From NCBI RefSeq assembly GCF_015863205.1, contig NZ_JACBXQ010000003.1, positions 186,001 to 250,000 on the forward strand: DNA of 64,000 nucleotides. The letters are read 5' to 3'. Origin of the DNA: Facklamia lactis. GTDB lineage: Bacteria > Bacillota > Bacilli > Lactobacillales > Aerococcaceae. The first letter of the stretch is position 1. Each line of letters begins with the position of its first letter. The notes under the pieces are model-generated. The model ran no database searches. It was not told where the DNA came from and worked only from the letters and a program-made list of their open reading frames with translations. Positions 24,971 through 32,367 of the stretch are shown here, piece after piece. A program made the position numbers and the translations under genes.

Positions 24971-26428
24971 TTAATAGGCTCTTGCAAGCCAAACAGTTGC
25001 AACTGCTGGTTTACCTGTCACGATACATTTCGATTTATGAGGGAGGGCGTTTTCTCCTTCAAAATAGGAATCAAATGGTATATTTCTAGTAGTAAAACCG
25101 GTTATCTCCTTGATTTTAGCTTCGGATTCTTCACTTCCATCCCAACCAGCTAAGATCCATCCCGGCAATTCACCGGCTTGTCGTTTGTTCTCAATGTGCG
25201 CTACCAAATCATCCAGTGTCTCAATATTTGTATAAATATTTTCTATATTGCGCTGACGAGCTTTATCAAGTAACCGTTTTTGCATTTTTTCTAATTCTAA
25301 TTCAACATACTCAATCAACTCATCAAACTTTACTTCGATTTTTTCATCTTCATCACGAGCTTTAATGATGACTTGATCTTTCTCAATGTCTCTCGGTCCT
25401 ATTTCAATTCGGATAGCAGCTCCTCTTAATTCCCACTCATTAAACTTATAGCCTGCAGAGTTATCTGAATCATCAATATAAGTTCTAATTCCAATACCTT
25501 TTAAAGCACGATCCAATTCTTCTATCTTGACCAAAACATCCGCTAGTTTCTTCTTGGGTCCTACTGGAATAAAAACAACTTGTTGTGGGGCTACTGCTGG
25601 GGGTAACACTAACCCCTTATCATCAGAATGAACCATAATCATAGAGCCGATTAAACGAGTAGAGACCCCCCAAGAAGTTGTATGAGCATATACATGCTCA
25701 TTATCTTGATTAAGAAATTTAATATTAAATGCTTCTGCAAACTTAGTCCCCATATAATGCGACGTTCCTGTCTGAACTGCTTTGCCATCCTGCATCATAG
25801 ATTCAACAGAGTAAGTTTGCTCTGCCCCAGCAAATCTCTCAGAAGGCGTTTTTTCTCCTTGAAAAACTGGCACGGCTAACAACTCTTCAATCATCTCAAC
25901 ATAGATCCCCAACATTTTCATTGTTCGTTCTCTAGCAGATTTTTCATCAATGTGGGCAGTATGTCCTTCTTGCCATAAAAATTCAGACGTCCTTAAAAAG
26001 GGAAGGGTTCTTTTTTCCCAACGGAAAACATTGGCCCACTGATTGATTTCATACGGTAGATCACGATATGAATTAATCCAGTTAGAAAAAGCATCTCCAA
26101 TCATTGTTTCTGAAGTAGGTCTTAAAGCTAAGCGTTCTTCTAATATTTCACCAGCAGCCTCCGTTACCCATGGAAGTTCTGGACTAAACCCTTCAATGTG
26201 TTCCTTTTCACGACTAAAGAAAGACTCGGGAATTAGCATTGGAAAATAGGCATTACGGATCCCTTCTTCCTTAAGACGACTATTAAAATAATCCTGTATA
26301 TGCTCCCATATTTCATAACCATTTGGCTTAAAAATCATACAACCTCTCACTGGAGAGTAATCCATCAAATCTGCCTGTTGAATTGTCTGTAAATACCATT
26401 TTGAAAAATCTTCTTTACGTGTCACCAT
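24971..26428 (-). CDS. proS: Prolyl-tRNA synthetase, type 3 (archaeal/eukaryotic-like form)
   Basis: A 485-residue class II synthetase that charges tRNA-Pro. Motif 2 is FRWEKRTLPFLRTSEFLWQEGHT and motif 3 is in TRLIGSMIMVHSDDKG. The proline-site sequence RPTSETMI is present. It lacks the INS editing insertion of ordinary bacterial ProRS and ends in the C-terminal domain that terminates in ARAY, as in the shorter archaeal-type enzymes found in some Firmicutes. AGGAGG ahead of the ATG at 26428 sets the start. The T-box upstream carries a proline specifier, which independently confirms the amino acid. Confidence 0.95.
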   Translation of the reverse strand: MVTRKEDFSKWYLQTIQQADLMDYSPVRGCMIFKPNGYEIWEHIQDYFNSRLKEEGIRNAYFPMLIPESFFSREKEHIEGFSPELPWVTEAAGEILEERLALRPTSETMIGDAFSNWINSYRDLPYEINQWANVFRWEKRTLPFLRTSEFLWQEGHTAHIDEKSARERTMKMLGIYVEMIEELLAVPVFQGEKTPSERFAGAEQTYSVESMMQDGKAVQTGTSHYMGTKFAEAFNIKFLNQDNEHVYAHTTSWGVSTRLIGSMIMVHSDDKGLVLPPAVAPQQVVFIPVGPKKKLADVLVKIEELDRALKGIGIRTYIDDSDNSAGYKFNEWELRGAAIRIEIGPRDIEKDQVIIKARDEDEKIEVKFDELIEYVELELEKMQKRLLDKARQRNIENIYTNIETLDDLVAHIENKRQAGELPGWILAGWDGSEESEAKIKEITGFTTRNIPFDSYFEGENALPHKSKCIVTGKPAVATVWLARAY

Positions 26429-26444
26429 TATAATAATTCCTCCT

Positions 26445-26640
26445 AAAAAATAGACTGACTGTCTCCGTCCAAAAGGACGAAGCACAGTCAGTCTCCGCGG
26501 TACCACCTTTATTGCACCTTTATAGATGCCAACTTAATGCCGATAAAGGGGCTACCCATTCTTGTCAATAGTAGGTTCAATTGTTGAGAGGGGAGATACT
26601 CACACTATCTATCTCTCGCTTCATCCATCCACAATCTACT
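26445..26640 (-). promoter_or_regulatory. Proline-specific T-box riboswitch
   Basis: The T-box core GGTGGTACCGCGG is at 26507-26495, able to pair with the acceptor end of uncharged tRNA. A perfect ten-base terminator stem, GACTGACTGT/ACAGTCAGTC, with TATTTTTT follows at 26494-26445. Stem I is closed by AGTAG/CTACT, and its specifier-loop sequence GAA-CCT-A shows CCT (proline) at 26575-26573. It reads through to proS when uncharged tRNA-Pro accumulates. Confidence 0.95.
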
Positions 26641-26659
26641 AATCTATTTTATGCTCTTA

Positions 26660-26687
26660 ATTATAGCGATTAATTCTCTTTCTGCAA
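26660..26687 (-). promoter_or_regulatory. Promoter of the T-box/proS transcript
   Basis: TTGCAG (26687-26682) and TATAAT (26665-26660) with a 16-base spacer. It lies just beyond the lepB stop and drives the T-box leader. Confidence 0.75.
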
Positions 26688-26700
26688 GTCAATCATCACT

Positions 26701-27318
26701 CTATTTCGTAATGATTGCTGTCTGCTCTTCATTTAATTGATACTGTGGAATTAATCCAAAATCAGATAATGGCCAATAGATAAAATCAGCTTCCCCAAGA
26801 ACAGATTCAGCTTCAATAAAACCAAAGCTACGTCCATCTACTGAATTTCGACGATTATCTCCCATTACAAATAGTTTCCCTTCCGGAACTTTCGTTTGGC
26901 CTGTTATCATTTCCAAGTCAAAATCAGATGTAAAAAAATCTTCTGAGACATGCTTGTATTCTTTAGCTTTCTCTTCTAAATAAGGTTCTTTCATTACAGC
27001 TCCATTAATAATTAATTGATCATCTTTATAAGCAATGGTATCTCCTGGCATGCCAATAACACGCTTAACGTACAGCTTCGCTTTCTCTTCAGCATGTGCA
27101 TCTGGTTGAGGGAAAATTACAACATCAAACCGATCAGGATCTGATAATTTCCACATCCAAACTCTTTGACTGTCCTCTAATGTATGTTCCATAGATGATC
27201 CATCTACTGAAAAGGGTTGAGCTATCCATCGATACACCCCAAATAAAACAATCAACCATATTGCTAAATATCCAATCCAGCTTAACACTTCCCTAAAGAA
27301 AGCACTCATTTTATCCAT
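26701..27318 (-). CDS. lepB: Signal peptidase I
   Basis: A 205-residue type I signal peptidase. One N-terminal transmembrane helix (about residues 10-30) is followed by the catalytic serine in VDGSSMEHTL and the catalytic lysine in LYVKRVIGMPGD. Box E is GDNRRNSVDGRSFG. It removes signal peptides from secreted proteins such as the LysM proteins here. GAGGTGG places the start at 27318 rather than at the GTG overlapping it. It is monocistronic, followed by the T-box promoter. Confidence 0.96.
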   Translation of the reverse strand: MDKMSAFFREVLSWIGYLAIWLIVLFGVYRWIAQPFSVDGSSMEHTLEDSQRVWMWKLSDPDRFDVVIFPQPDAHAEEKAKLYVKRVIGMPGDTIAYKDDQLIINGAVMKEPYLEEKAKEYKHVSEDFFTSDFDLEMITGQTKVPEGKLFVMGDNRRNSVDGRSFGFIEAESVLGEADFIYWPLSDFGLIPQYQLNEEQTAIITK

Positions 27319-27528
27319 CCTAGCATCCACCTCTTTTTTATTTCGCTTTTTATCATATAACTAAATCATTTAAAATGCACGACTATTTATCAATGACATA
27401 CTATTTTAACTTTAAGACGAAAACTTGAAAAAACAATGTTTAATTTTAGATAAATTTTAGTTTCCTTTAAATAATCATTCTCAGGTGGTAATATTAGCTA
27501 TACAGTTATTAAAAAAATGGAGGTCGCC

Positions 27529-28275
27529 ATGAGACGTTCAAATTCTAACCAACAGCCTAGTCGGTCTGCAGCCAGAAAGAAAAAGGGATTTTCTTTTACA
27601 AGTTTTCTAGGTATCTTATTAATCCTAATCGCAATCGGTTTGCTTTTACTTAATCCTATAAAAAACTATATGATCGCTCAAAAAACGGAAAATATAACCG
27701 TTCCTAATCTTACTCGCGAACAAATTCTTGAAAATCAGCAAAAGGATGTCAGTTTTGATTTCGCTAATGTGACAGCTATCGATCCAATGACTGTGATTTC
27801 AGATGGCGTGAATCCCTCAGATCTTCCTGTAATCGGAGGAATTGCTATTCCTGATTTAGATATGAATTTACCTATCAATATGGGAACTTCCAATGAAGGA
27901 ATGTACTATGGAGCAGGAACTCTCTTTCCTGATCAAGAGATGGGATACTCTAACTATCCACTAGCCAGTCACCACTCTTCTGATCCTGAATTACTTTTCG
28001 CTCCATTACTTGAAGCAGAGAATGGACAACTCATCTATCTGACTGATTTAGAAAAGGTCTATGTCTATGAAATAGATAATGTACTAACCGTCTCACCCAA
28101 TGATGGCTATGTTCTAGATCCAAGTTCTTACCCCATTGTTACACTTATCACCTGTACATACGATCTTCAAAATCGCATTGTTGTTCAAGGTTCTCTCATA
28201 GAAGAAGTTCCAATTGAACAAGCTAGCGATGAAATGATGGCAGCCTTTGATGTCCAACAAACAATCGTTCAATAA
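27529..28275 (+). CDS. srtA: Class A sortase
   Basis: A 248-residue membrane-anchored transpeptidase that links LPxTG proteins to peptidoglycan. An N-terminal transmembrane helix (about 22-44) is followed by the beta-barrel. The catalytic residues are His in NYPLASHHSSD, Cys in VTLITCTYD and Arg in QNRIVVQG. The class A identity comes from the TLITC context. GGAGG before the ATG at 27529 overrides an in-frame ATG inside the ribosome binding site. No LPxTG substrate is encoded nearby. Confidence 0.93.
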   Translation: MRRSNSNQQPSRSAARKKKGFSFTSFLGILLILIAIGLLLLNPIKNYMIAQKTENITVPNLTREQILENQQKDVSFDFANVTAIDPMTVISDGVNPSDLPVIGGIAIPDLDMNLPINMGTSNEGMYYGAGTLFPDQEMGYSNYPLASHHSSDPELLFAPLLEAENGQLIYLTDLEKVYVYEIDNVLTVSPNDGYVLDPSSYPIVTLITCTYDLQNRIVVQGSLIEEVPIEQASDEMMAAFDVQQTIVQ

Positions 28276-28280
28276 ACATT

Positions 28281-28354
28281 GATCCCCGCAAATTGATATG
28301 CCCCCTTACTGAGAAAGCTAGTAAGGGGGCATATCAATTATCAACATGGGGATC
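28281..28354. terminator. Long nested hairpin between convergent genes
   Basis: The inner arms, ATATGCCCCCTTACT and complement, are perfect; the outer GATCCCC/GGGGATC extends the fold to 74 bases with internal mismatches. There is no T run, so this may be a terminator, a 3'-end stabiliser or a small palindromic element. Confidence 0.55.
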
Positions 28355-28366
28355 TTCTCATCTTGT

Positions 28367-28852
28367 TTATTTTGAATCATCCATATCCATTGCCATATCA
28401 ATCGCTAAAATAACCGCTACAACTTGGACTGGATCAATATCATCATACACTATATTGAATTCGAACGTATCAGACCAAGAAAGGAATTTTTTTCTAATAT
28501 CTGCAATCATCGTCCCGTCAGACTCATTAATTGTGTAATCATGCCCCCAGAAATCACCTTTAATACTCCAATTTAACCCAGAAACTTCGTAAGAAGGTTT
28601 AAAAAAAGTTATCTTTTTGCGAATCGTACAAATCTTTTTCCCTTGACAAAATACTTCTAATGTTGGAGTGAAACTCAGCAACTTTTGCTTTACCTCACAT
28701 AAAGTATCCCTAGTTATAGCATCTATAATCGTCATTTGCCGACCAAAAGTAAACATTTTCTCACTAACATGATAAACAGGAGACTCTTCAACATCAAAAA
28801 TATCAAAATCTTGTTTAATAGACCATACTTTTTGCTTCATATACAACTTCAT
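28367..28852 (-). CDS. LURP-one-related (YxjI-like) protein
   Basis: A 161-residue soluble protein rich in beta strands, with repeated motifs such as FDIFDVEESPVYHV, LCEVKQKLLSFTPTLEV and YEVSGLNWSIKGDFWGHDYTI. These fit the LURP-one/YxjI (PF04525) fold, a phospholipid-scramblase-like barrel. AGGAGG six bases before the second ATG selects the start at 28852. Its function in bacteria is unknown. It is flanked by a hairpin and by phoU, with no operon partners. Confidence 0.8.
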   Translation of the reverse strand: MKLYMKQKVWSIKQDFDIFDVEESPVYHVSEKMFTFGRQMTIIDAITRDTLCEVKQKLLSFTPTLEVFCQGKKICTIRKKITFFKPSYEVSGLNWSIKGDFWGHDYTINESDGTMIADIRKKFLSWSDTFEFNIVYDDIDPVQVVAVILAIDMAMDMDDSK

Positions 28853-28927
28853 ATCCATCCTCCTATCTCTAATACATTATAGCAAAATTTAATTCCTATC
28901 TCTCGGTCTTAAGGCTCATTTCCCCAA

Positions 28928-28963
28928 AATAAAAAGTAGCCAAGAATTTTCTTGACTACTTCA
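28928..28963 (-). terminator. phoU terminator
   Basis: The stem AGTAGTCAAGAA/TTCTTGGCTACT, one mismatch, is followed by TTTTTATTTT on the minus strand, immediately after phoU. Confidence 0.8.
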
Positions 28964-28968
28964 TCAAA

Positions 28969-29625
28969 TTAATTTAAACGCATCATGCTACCTGTTTCAA
29001 GATAAACAAGATGTTCACAAATATTAGTAATATAATCACCAATACGCTCTAAACTGGTAGCGACATCAATAATATGAATTCCAGCTTGAACTGATTCTTC
29101 ATCTTCAATCATTCTTTGAGTGGCTGTTTGATAGACATAATTTAATAGTTCATCCACTTTAGGATCCATCAGGGCTGTTTCGCCAGTTCTCTCTAAATCT
29201 GATTCATGAATCAATTCAATGACTTGATTGAACATCGCCAATACTTGATCCGCCATCTCATTGAGAACCTCAATCAAATCAAGGCTAGCAGTAATGTCTG
29301 CTTTATTGCGAATCACTTTCTTAGCGATCACTGAAGCATGCTCTCCCATCCGTTTCATCTCAACGCCAATATGCATAATAGCAAAAACTAAACGTAAGTC
29401 ACCAGCAACAGGTTGTTGTAAAGCAACAATTCGATATGATTCTTTCTCAATCTCAGCTGCATACTGGTTAATTGCCTCATTTGCTTCAACCACTTTGTTT
29501 GCTAAATCAACATTTGATTCATTGACTGCTTGCATCGCCTGACTAATCGCAGTTTGAACAAAACTTGCTAACTGATCGACTTTATCTACTAAACCTTCTA
29601 ATTCTAAAATATATAACTGTCTCAT
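28969..29625 (-). CDS. phoU: Phosphate-signalling protein PhoU
   Basis: A 218-residue protein built of two PhoU three-helix domains. Metal-cluster motifs are visible in HIGVEMKRMGEHA and DVATSLERIGDYITNICE. PhoU normally represses PhoR signalling and Pst transport and is encoded last in the pst operon. Here no pst or phoPR gene is adjacent, and the gene is bounded by a terminator and 300 bases of non-coding DNA, so it is a stand-alone copy. Confidence 0.93.
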   Translation of the reverse strand: MRQLYILELEGLVDKVDQLASFVQTAISQAMQAVNESNVDLANKVVEANEAINQYAAEIEKESYRIVALQQPVAGDLRLVFAIMHIGVEMKRMGEHASVIAKKVIRNKADITASLDLIEVLNEMADQVLAMFNQVIELIHESDLERTGETALMDPKVDELLNYVYQTATQRMIEDEESVQAGIHIIDVATSLERIGDYITNICEHLVYLETGSMMRLN

Positions 29626-29887
29626 CTCTTCTCCTCCTTCTATTTAATATTATGAACATTTTAAAAAAATACAAATTTTAAAATATTGAATTGTAATTCC
29701 TTAAATGCTATAACAAATAACTATACACCATAAATGTGTATTTATTAAGGTTTTTGTGTGATTTTTTTATGAATTTTTGTATAGCTTTTTTTGCAAAACA
29801 TTTATATTATTGATAATCATTTTACATCAAAACACAGAAAATATAAAGCCTATAATTGCAAAATTTAAATGCCTTTTCTGACACATC
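29626..29887. other. AT-rich intergenic region without genes
   Basis: No open frame of interest. It contains a small dyad, ATACAC-N7-GTGTAT (29723-29741), and a Fur-like but imperfect TTGATAATCATTTTAC near 29810. The phoU promoter should lie at its left end. Confidence 0.5.
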
Positions 29888-29927
29888 CAAAAAAATCCGA
29901 CAGTTAGTTTCTCATCTAACTATCGGA
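29888..29927 (-). terminator. Terminator of the zinc-response operon
   Basis: The stem TCCGATAGTTAG/CTAACTGTCGGA, one G-T type mismatch, with an eight-base loop and TTTTTTT on the minus strand, nine bases past the last small gene. Confidence 0.9.
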
Positions 29928-29933
29928 AATTTC

Positions 29934-30047
29934 TTAATGATTTTTACTTTTTTTGTATTGTCGGATTATTTTTTTTGCCCGTTGTTTCGTTTTCTGATTC
30001 GGACTTTTCAAGCGTCGATAGGCAGAAGCCAAATCATTTTTTTCCAT
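29934..30047 (-). CDS. 37-residue basic protein, putative metal homeostasis family
   Basis: A very short gene encoding MEKNDLASAYRRLKSPNQ followed by a lysine/arginine-rich helix (KTKQRAKKIIRQYKKSKNH). A strong GGAGG lies seven bases before the ATG, and a terminator follows the stop, so it is clearly a translated operon member. The start motif resembles the small streptococcal proteins labelled putative metal homeostasis protein, as far as I recall. Its place behind zinc-independent S14 and a Zur-type operator fits that label. The function is unknown; its basic character suggests RNA or ribosome binding. Confidence 0.75.
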   Translation of the reverse strand: MEKNDLASAYRRLKSPNQKTKQRAKKIIRQYKKSKNH

Positions 30048-30062
30048 TCGTCTTACCTCCTT

Positions 30063-30332
30063 CTACCAAGAAGCTTTTTTAATTCCCGGTATTAATCCTT
30101 TATGGGCTAATTGACGAAATTTTACTCGTGAGATTCCAAACTTGCGCATATATCCTCGTGGTCTTCCATCAATTTGATCACGATTTTTAAGTCGATTCGG
30201 ATTAGAATTAAGTGGTAACTTGGCTAAAGCCTGATAATCTTTATTCTTTTTCAGTTCATTACGTAGCTCATCATATTGACTAATTAAAGCTTTCTGTTTT
30301 TTATATTTAGCAATTTTAGATTTCTTCGCCAT
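30063..30332 (-). CDS. rpsN: 30S ribosomal protein S14, zinc-independent paralogue
   Basis: An 89-residue long-form S14. The normal zinc-binding form is about 61 residues with a CxxC pair; this one has no cysteine at all and carries the longer N-terminal extension ([18 protein letters not shown]). The C terminus [33 protein letters not shown] is typical. In Bacillus the equivalent paralogue is induced by zinc starvation. It is the fourth gene of the operon, following the L33 gene by 9 bases. Confidence 0.95.
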   Translation of the reverse strand: MAKKSKIAKYKKQKALISQYDELRNELKKNKDYQALAKLPLNSNPNRLKNRDQIDGRPRGYMRKFGISRVKFRQLAHKGLIPGIKKASW

Positions 30333-30341
30333 ACTTCCCCC

Positions 30342-30494
30342 CTATTTTTTCACTTCAATAAAAAGTAAATGTTTTTGCGCTTTGGGTGAATATTTTCGCA
30401 ATTGTAATCGTTCAGGATTATTTCTCCTATTTTTACTGGTTAAATATATGCGTTCCTGCGTTTCAGGACACTCTAATAGAATATTTATTCGCAT
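30342..30494 (-). CDS. rpmG: 50S ribosomal protein L33, zinc-independent paralogue
   Basis: A 50-residue L33. [21 protein letters not shown] aligns with the family core, but the four zinc-binding cysteines are reduced to one: the first motif is ECPETQ instead of ECxxC, and YSP replaces YCP. This is the C-minus type made under zinc limitation. It lies three bases beyond the stop of the 134-residue gene. Confidence 0.93.
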   Translation of the reverse strand: MRINILLECPETQERIYLTSKNRRNNPERLQLRKYSPKAQKHLLFIEVKK

Positions 30495-30497
30495 CTT

Positions 30498-30902
30498 TTA
30501 CTCCTCTATCATTTTACGATCTTCAAAATACTGATTAATTTGTTTTAATTCTAATGAATTAAATTTATGTTCTTGTCGATCGACTTGAACTCTATGAAAA
30601 AGTTCTTCTTTCATTTCCCAAAATTGGTTTTCAAAAATAAAACCTTCTTTATTATAATTAGTAAATACTGGGTAAACTTTTATAAATTCTTCAAAACTCA
30701 TATCTGGAGTTTCGCATAAAATTTCTAGTCTTCCTGACTGAATCGCTTCTTGAGTCGGACGACCATCCGTCTCAATTACGTTTAGCTCTACAAGTTCTTC
30801 ATAGACTTGAAAAATTCTAATATCATTATGAATCAATTTTACTTGCTGATACATCTGACGAACTACTTCCAAATAAAAACAAAATTTAATTCGATATTTC
30901 AT
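30498..30902 (-). CDS. Unrecognised 134-residue protein inside the zinc-response operon
   Basis: I do not recognise this family. It is acidic to neutral, soluble and lacks a signal peptide. The N-terminal part reads IHNDIRIFQVYEELVELNVI and includes DGRPTQEAIQSGRLEIL; the C-terminal half is helical and charged, ending FEDRKMIEE. Only two cysteines are present (residues 8 and 63), so it is not a zinc-finger protein. ATG at 30902 lies seven bases past the L32 stop, with AAAGGGG about 14 bases upstream; ATG at 30854 (MYQQVKL) is an alternative start. Sitting between the L32 and L33 paralogues, it is almost certainly co-regulated with them. Confidence 0.8.
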   Translation of the reverse strand: MKYRIKFCFYLEVVRQMYQQVKLIHNDIRIFQVYEELVELNVIETDGRPTQEAIQSGRLEILCETPDMSFEEFIKVYPVFTNYNKEGFIFENQFWEMKEELFHRVQVDRQEHKFNSLELKQINQYFEDRKMIEE

Positions 30903-30908
30903 TATTAG

Positions 30909-31067
30909 TTATTCTTCCCCTTTATAAACCTCCTTTTGGCTTACATAATGAGGGAGTCGATATTCTCCCAAATTAGGATCCCAAGCAATATTAGGAGTCT
31001 TCATTTTTTGATGATGACGCCGACTTCTCTTTTTAGATTTAGAAATTTTTCTCTTTGGCACTGCCAT
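30909..31067 (-). CDS. rpmF: 50S ribosomal protein L32, cysteine-free paralogue
   Basis: A 52-residue L32. The N terminus [19 protein letters not shown] is diagnostic. The region that normally holds the zinc ribbon (CPxCGExKxPHRVCxxCG) reads [18 protein letters not shown], with every cysteine gone. AAAGGAG precedes the ATG. It is the first gene of the operon and is closest to the Zur-type operator. Confidence 0.92.
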   Translation of the reverse strand: MAVPKRKISKSKKRSRRHHQKMKTPNIAWDPNLGEYRLPHYVSQKEVYKGEE

Positions 31068-31098
31068 CTGTTAACTCCTTTCAATTTAAACAAACTTT

Positions 31099-31142
31099 AA
31101 TAGTAATAATTACTATTATATAAAAATAACTTTTACTGTCAA
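31099..31142 (-). promoter_or_regulatory. Promoter with Zur-type operator for the zinc-independent ribosomal operon
   Basis: On the minus strand, TTGACA (31142-31137) and TATAAT (31120-31115) with a 16-base spacer form a near-consensus promoter. Overlapping the end of the -10 is TAGTAAT-A-ATTACTA (31115-31101), a perfect 7-1-7 palindrome, extending to 19 bases with flanking AAT/ATT. It matches the Firmicutes Zur box TCGTAATNATTACGA at 13 of 15 positions and is placed to block RNA polymerase. The streptococcal AdcR motif is not present. Confidence 0.82.
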
Positions 31143-31187
31143 TCTTTTTCTATGCGTGTATTGAATTAAATTTTTTTGATATTATTC

Positions 31188-31228
31188 AAAAAGAAGGCTA
31201 AATGGTTTATCCACTTAGCCTTCTTTTT
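31188..31228 (-). terminator. Terminator of the two-component/HAD operon
   Basis: The stem AAGAAGGCTAA(G)/TTAGCCTTCTT with a T run on both strands, directly after the HAD gene stop. Confidence 0.85.
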
Positions 31229-31697
31229 AATTTCTTAAAGTCGCCCTCATCCGATGATGATTTAATAACAACGTCAATGCATCAATAATTGAATGTGTCA
31301 CAACATCGGATGCCATTAGGGCTTGACTGCTGACTCCTTCATTTTCTATCACTGCTATAGATAAAATTGCTTTTTCAAACATCTCTACATCATTATATCC
31401 ATTTCCAATACAGAGAGTTTGTGAGGAGTCAAGTGACTCCACAATTTTTAATTTCTCAAGTCCAGCATTCTCTGCTGGAAATGTCTTAACGGTCACAGGA
31501 AGATGTTCACATTGGGCAGCAACTGTACCATATGTATCAGCCGTTACTATATAAATTTTTACTAAATTTGCTAATTTTATGATAAGTTCTTCGACTCCCT
31601 CAATTAGTTGGCCATCAAAAGCAATCGTCCCATTGTAGTCCAATACTAGCTGACAAATTTTAATTTCTTCTCTGCCTGGTATCTGATATCTTAACAT
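31227..31697 (-). CDS. HAD-superfamily hydrolase (COG4087-like, P-type-ATPase P-domain-like)
   Basis: A 156-residue stand-alone HAD domain. Motif I is LDYNGTIA, with asparagine at the third position instead of the usual aspartate, as in P-type-ATPase-like soluble HADs; motif II is IVTADT; motif IV is GNGYNDVEMFE. It has no cap domain. It lies 12 bases downstream of the response regulator gene and precedes the terminator, so it belongs to the same operon. What it dephosphorylates is unknown. Confidence 0.8.
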   Translation of the reverse strand: MLRYQIPGREEIKICQLVLDYNGTIAFDGQLIEGVEELIIKLANLVKIYIVTADTYGTVAAQCEHLPVTVKTFPAENAGLEKLKIVESLDSSQTLCIGNGYNDVEMFEKAILSIAVIENEGVSSQALMASDVVTHSIIDALTLLLNHHRMRATLRN

Positions 31698-31708
31698 CTT
31701 ACTCTCCT

Positions 31709-32356
31709 TTATTCATCTTGCATATATTTATAATAATAAATCGCCAGTTGCGTACGATCTCTAAGATTTAATTTTTCTAAAATCAACGATAAATAATTTC
31801 GAATGGTGCCCTCACTAAAATGCATGCTCGTTGCTAATTCCTTATTATTAAGTCCTTCCGCAACCCCTTGAATTAAAGTTATTTCCTTGTCAGAAAAGTT
31901 AGCCAAGGTTTTCTTTATTCTACTCTCTTGTGACGATAAATAATGGGGAATTTTGGCAATAATCTCATCACCAAATACGCGTTGACCATTACTAACTGCT
32001 TCTAAGGCAGGCATCAAACTTTCATAATCCGTTTTCATCATATAACCCTTAGCACCTATTTGTAAAGCTGAAACAATGTAATCATCCTCAAGGAAAGTAG
32101 TTAAAAAAATAATCTTTGCTTCTGGGTCTGCTTTTAATATCATTTTCCCAGCACAAATTCCATCCATAACAGGCATTCGAATATCCATTAATAGTATATC
32201 TGGCTTTAACTGACTGTATAAATCAATAGCATCTTGCCCATTATGACCTAAACCAATGACTTGAAATGGAACAGAGTATGACTGACTAGCCACTTCAAGA
32301 ATCGTTTTAATCCCCCCTGTTACTATTGGATCGTCATCTACTACCAGAATTCGCAT
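31709..32356 (-). CDS. NarL/LuxR-family response regulator
   Basis: A 215-residue two-domain regulator. The receiver has VVDDDP acidic residues and the phosphoacceptor in DILLMDIRMPVMDG, with Thr in IIFLTTF and Lys in GYMMKTD. The C-terminal LuxR helix-turn-helix is EGLNNKELATSMHFSEGTIRNYLSLILEKLNL. It is 11 bases downstream of the kinase gene. Likely targets are its own operon and the divergent ABC exporter. Confidence 0.92.
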   Translation of the reverse strand: MRILVVDDDPIVTGGIKTILEVASQSYSVPFQVIGLGHNGQDAIDLYSQLKPDILLMDIRMPVMDGICAGKMILKADPEAKIIFLTTFLEDDYIVSALQIGAKGYMMKTDYESLMPALEAVSNGQRVFGDEIIAKIPHYLSSQESRIKKTLANFSDKEITLIQGVAEGLNNKELATSMHFSEGTIRNYLSLILEKLNLRDRTQLAIYYYKYMQDE

Positions 32357-32367
32357 ATTTGATCCTC

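Noticed and set aside
29800-29825. Fur box in the phoU-zinc operon gap
   Set aside because: TTGATAATCATTTTAC matches one half-site well but only about 13 of 19 positions overall, and it is not near a start codon of an iron gene.
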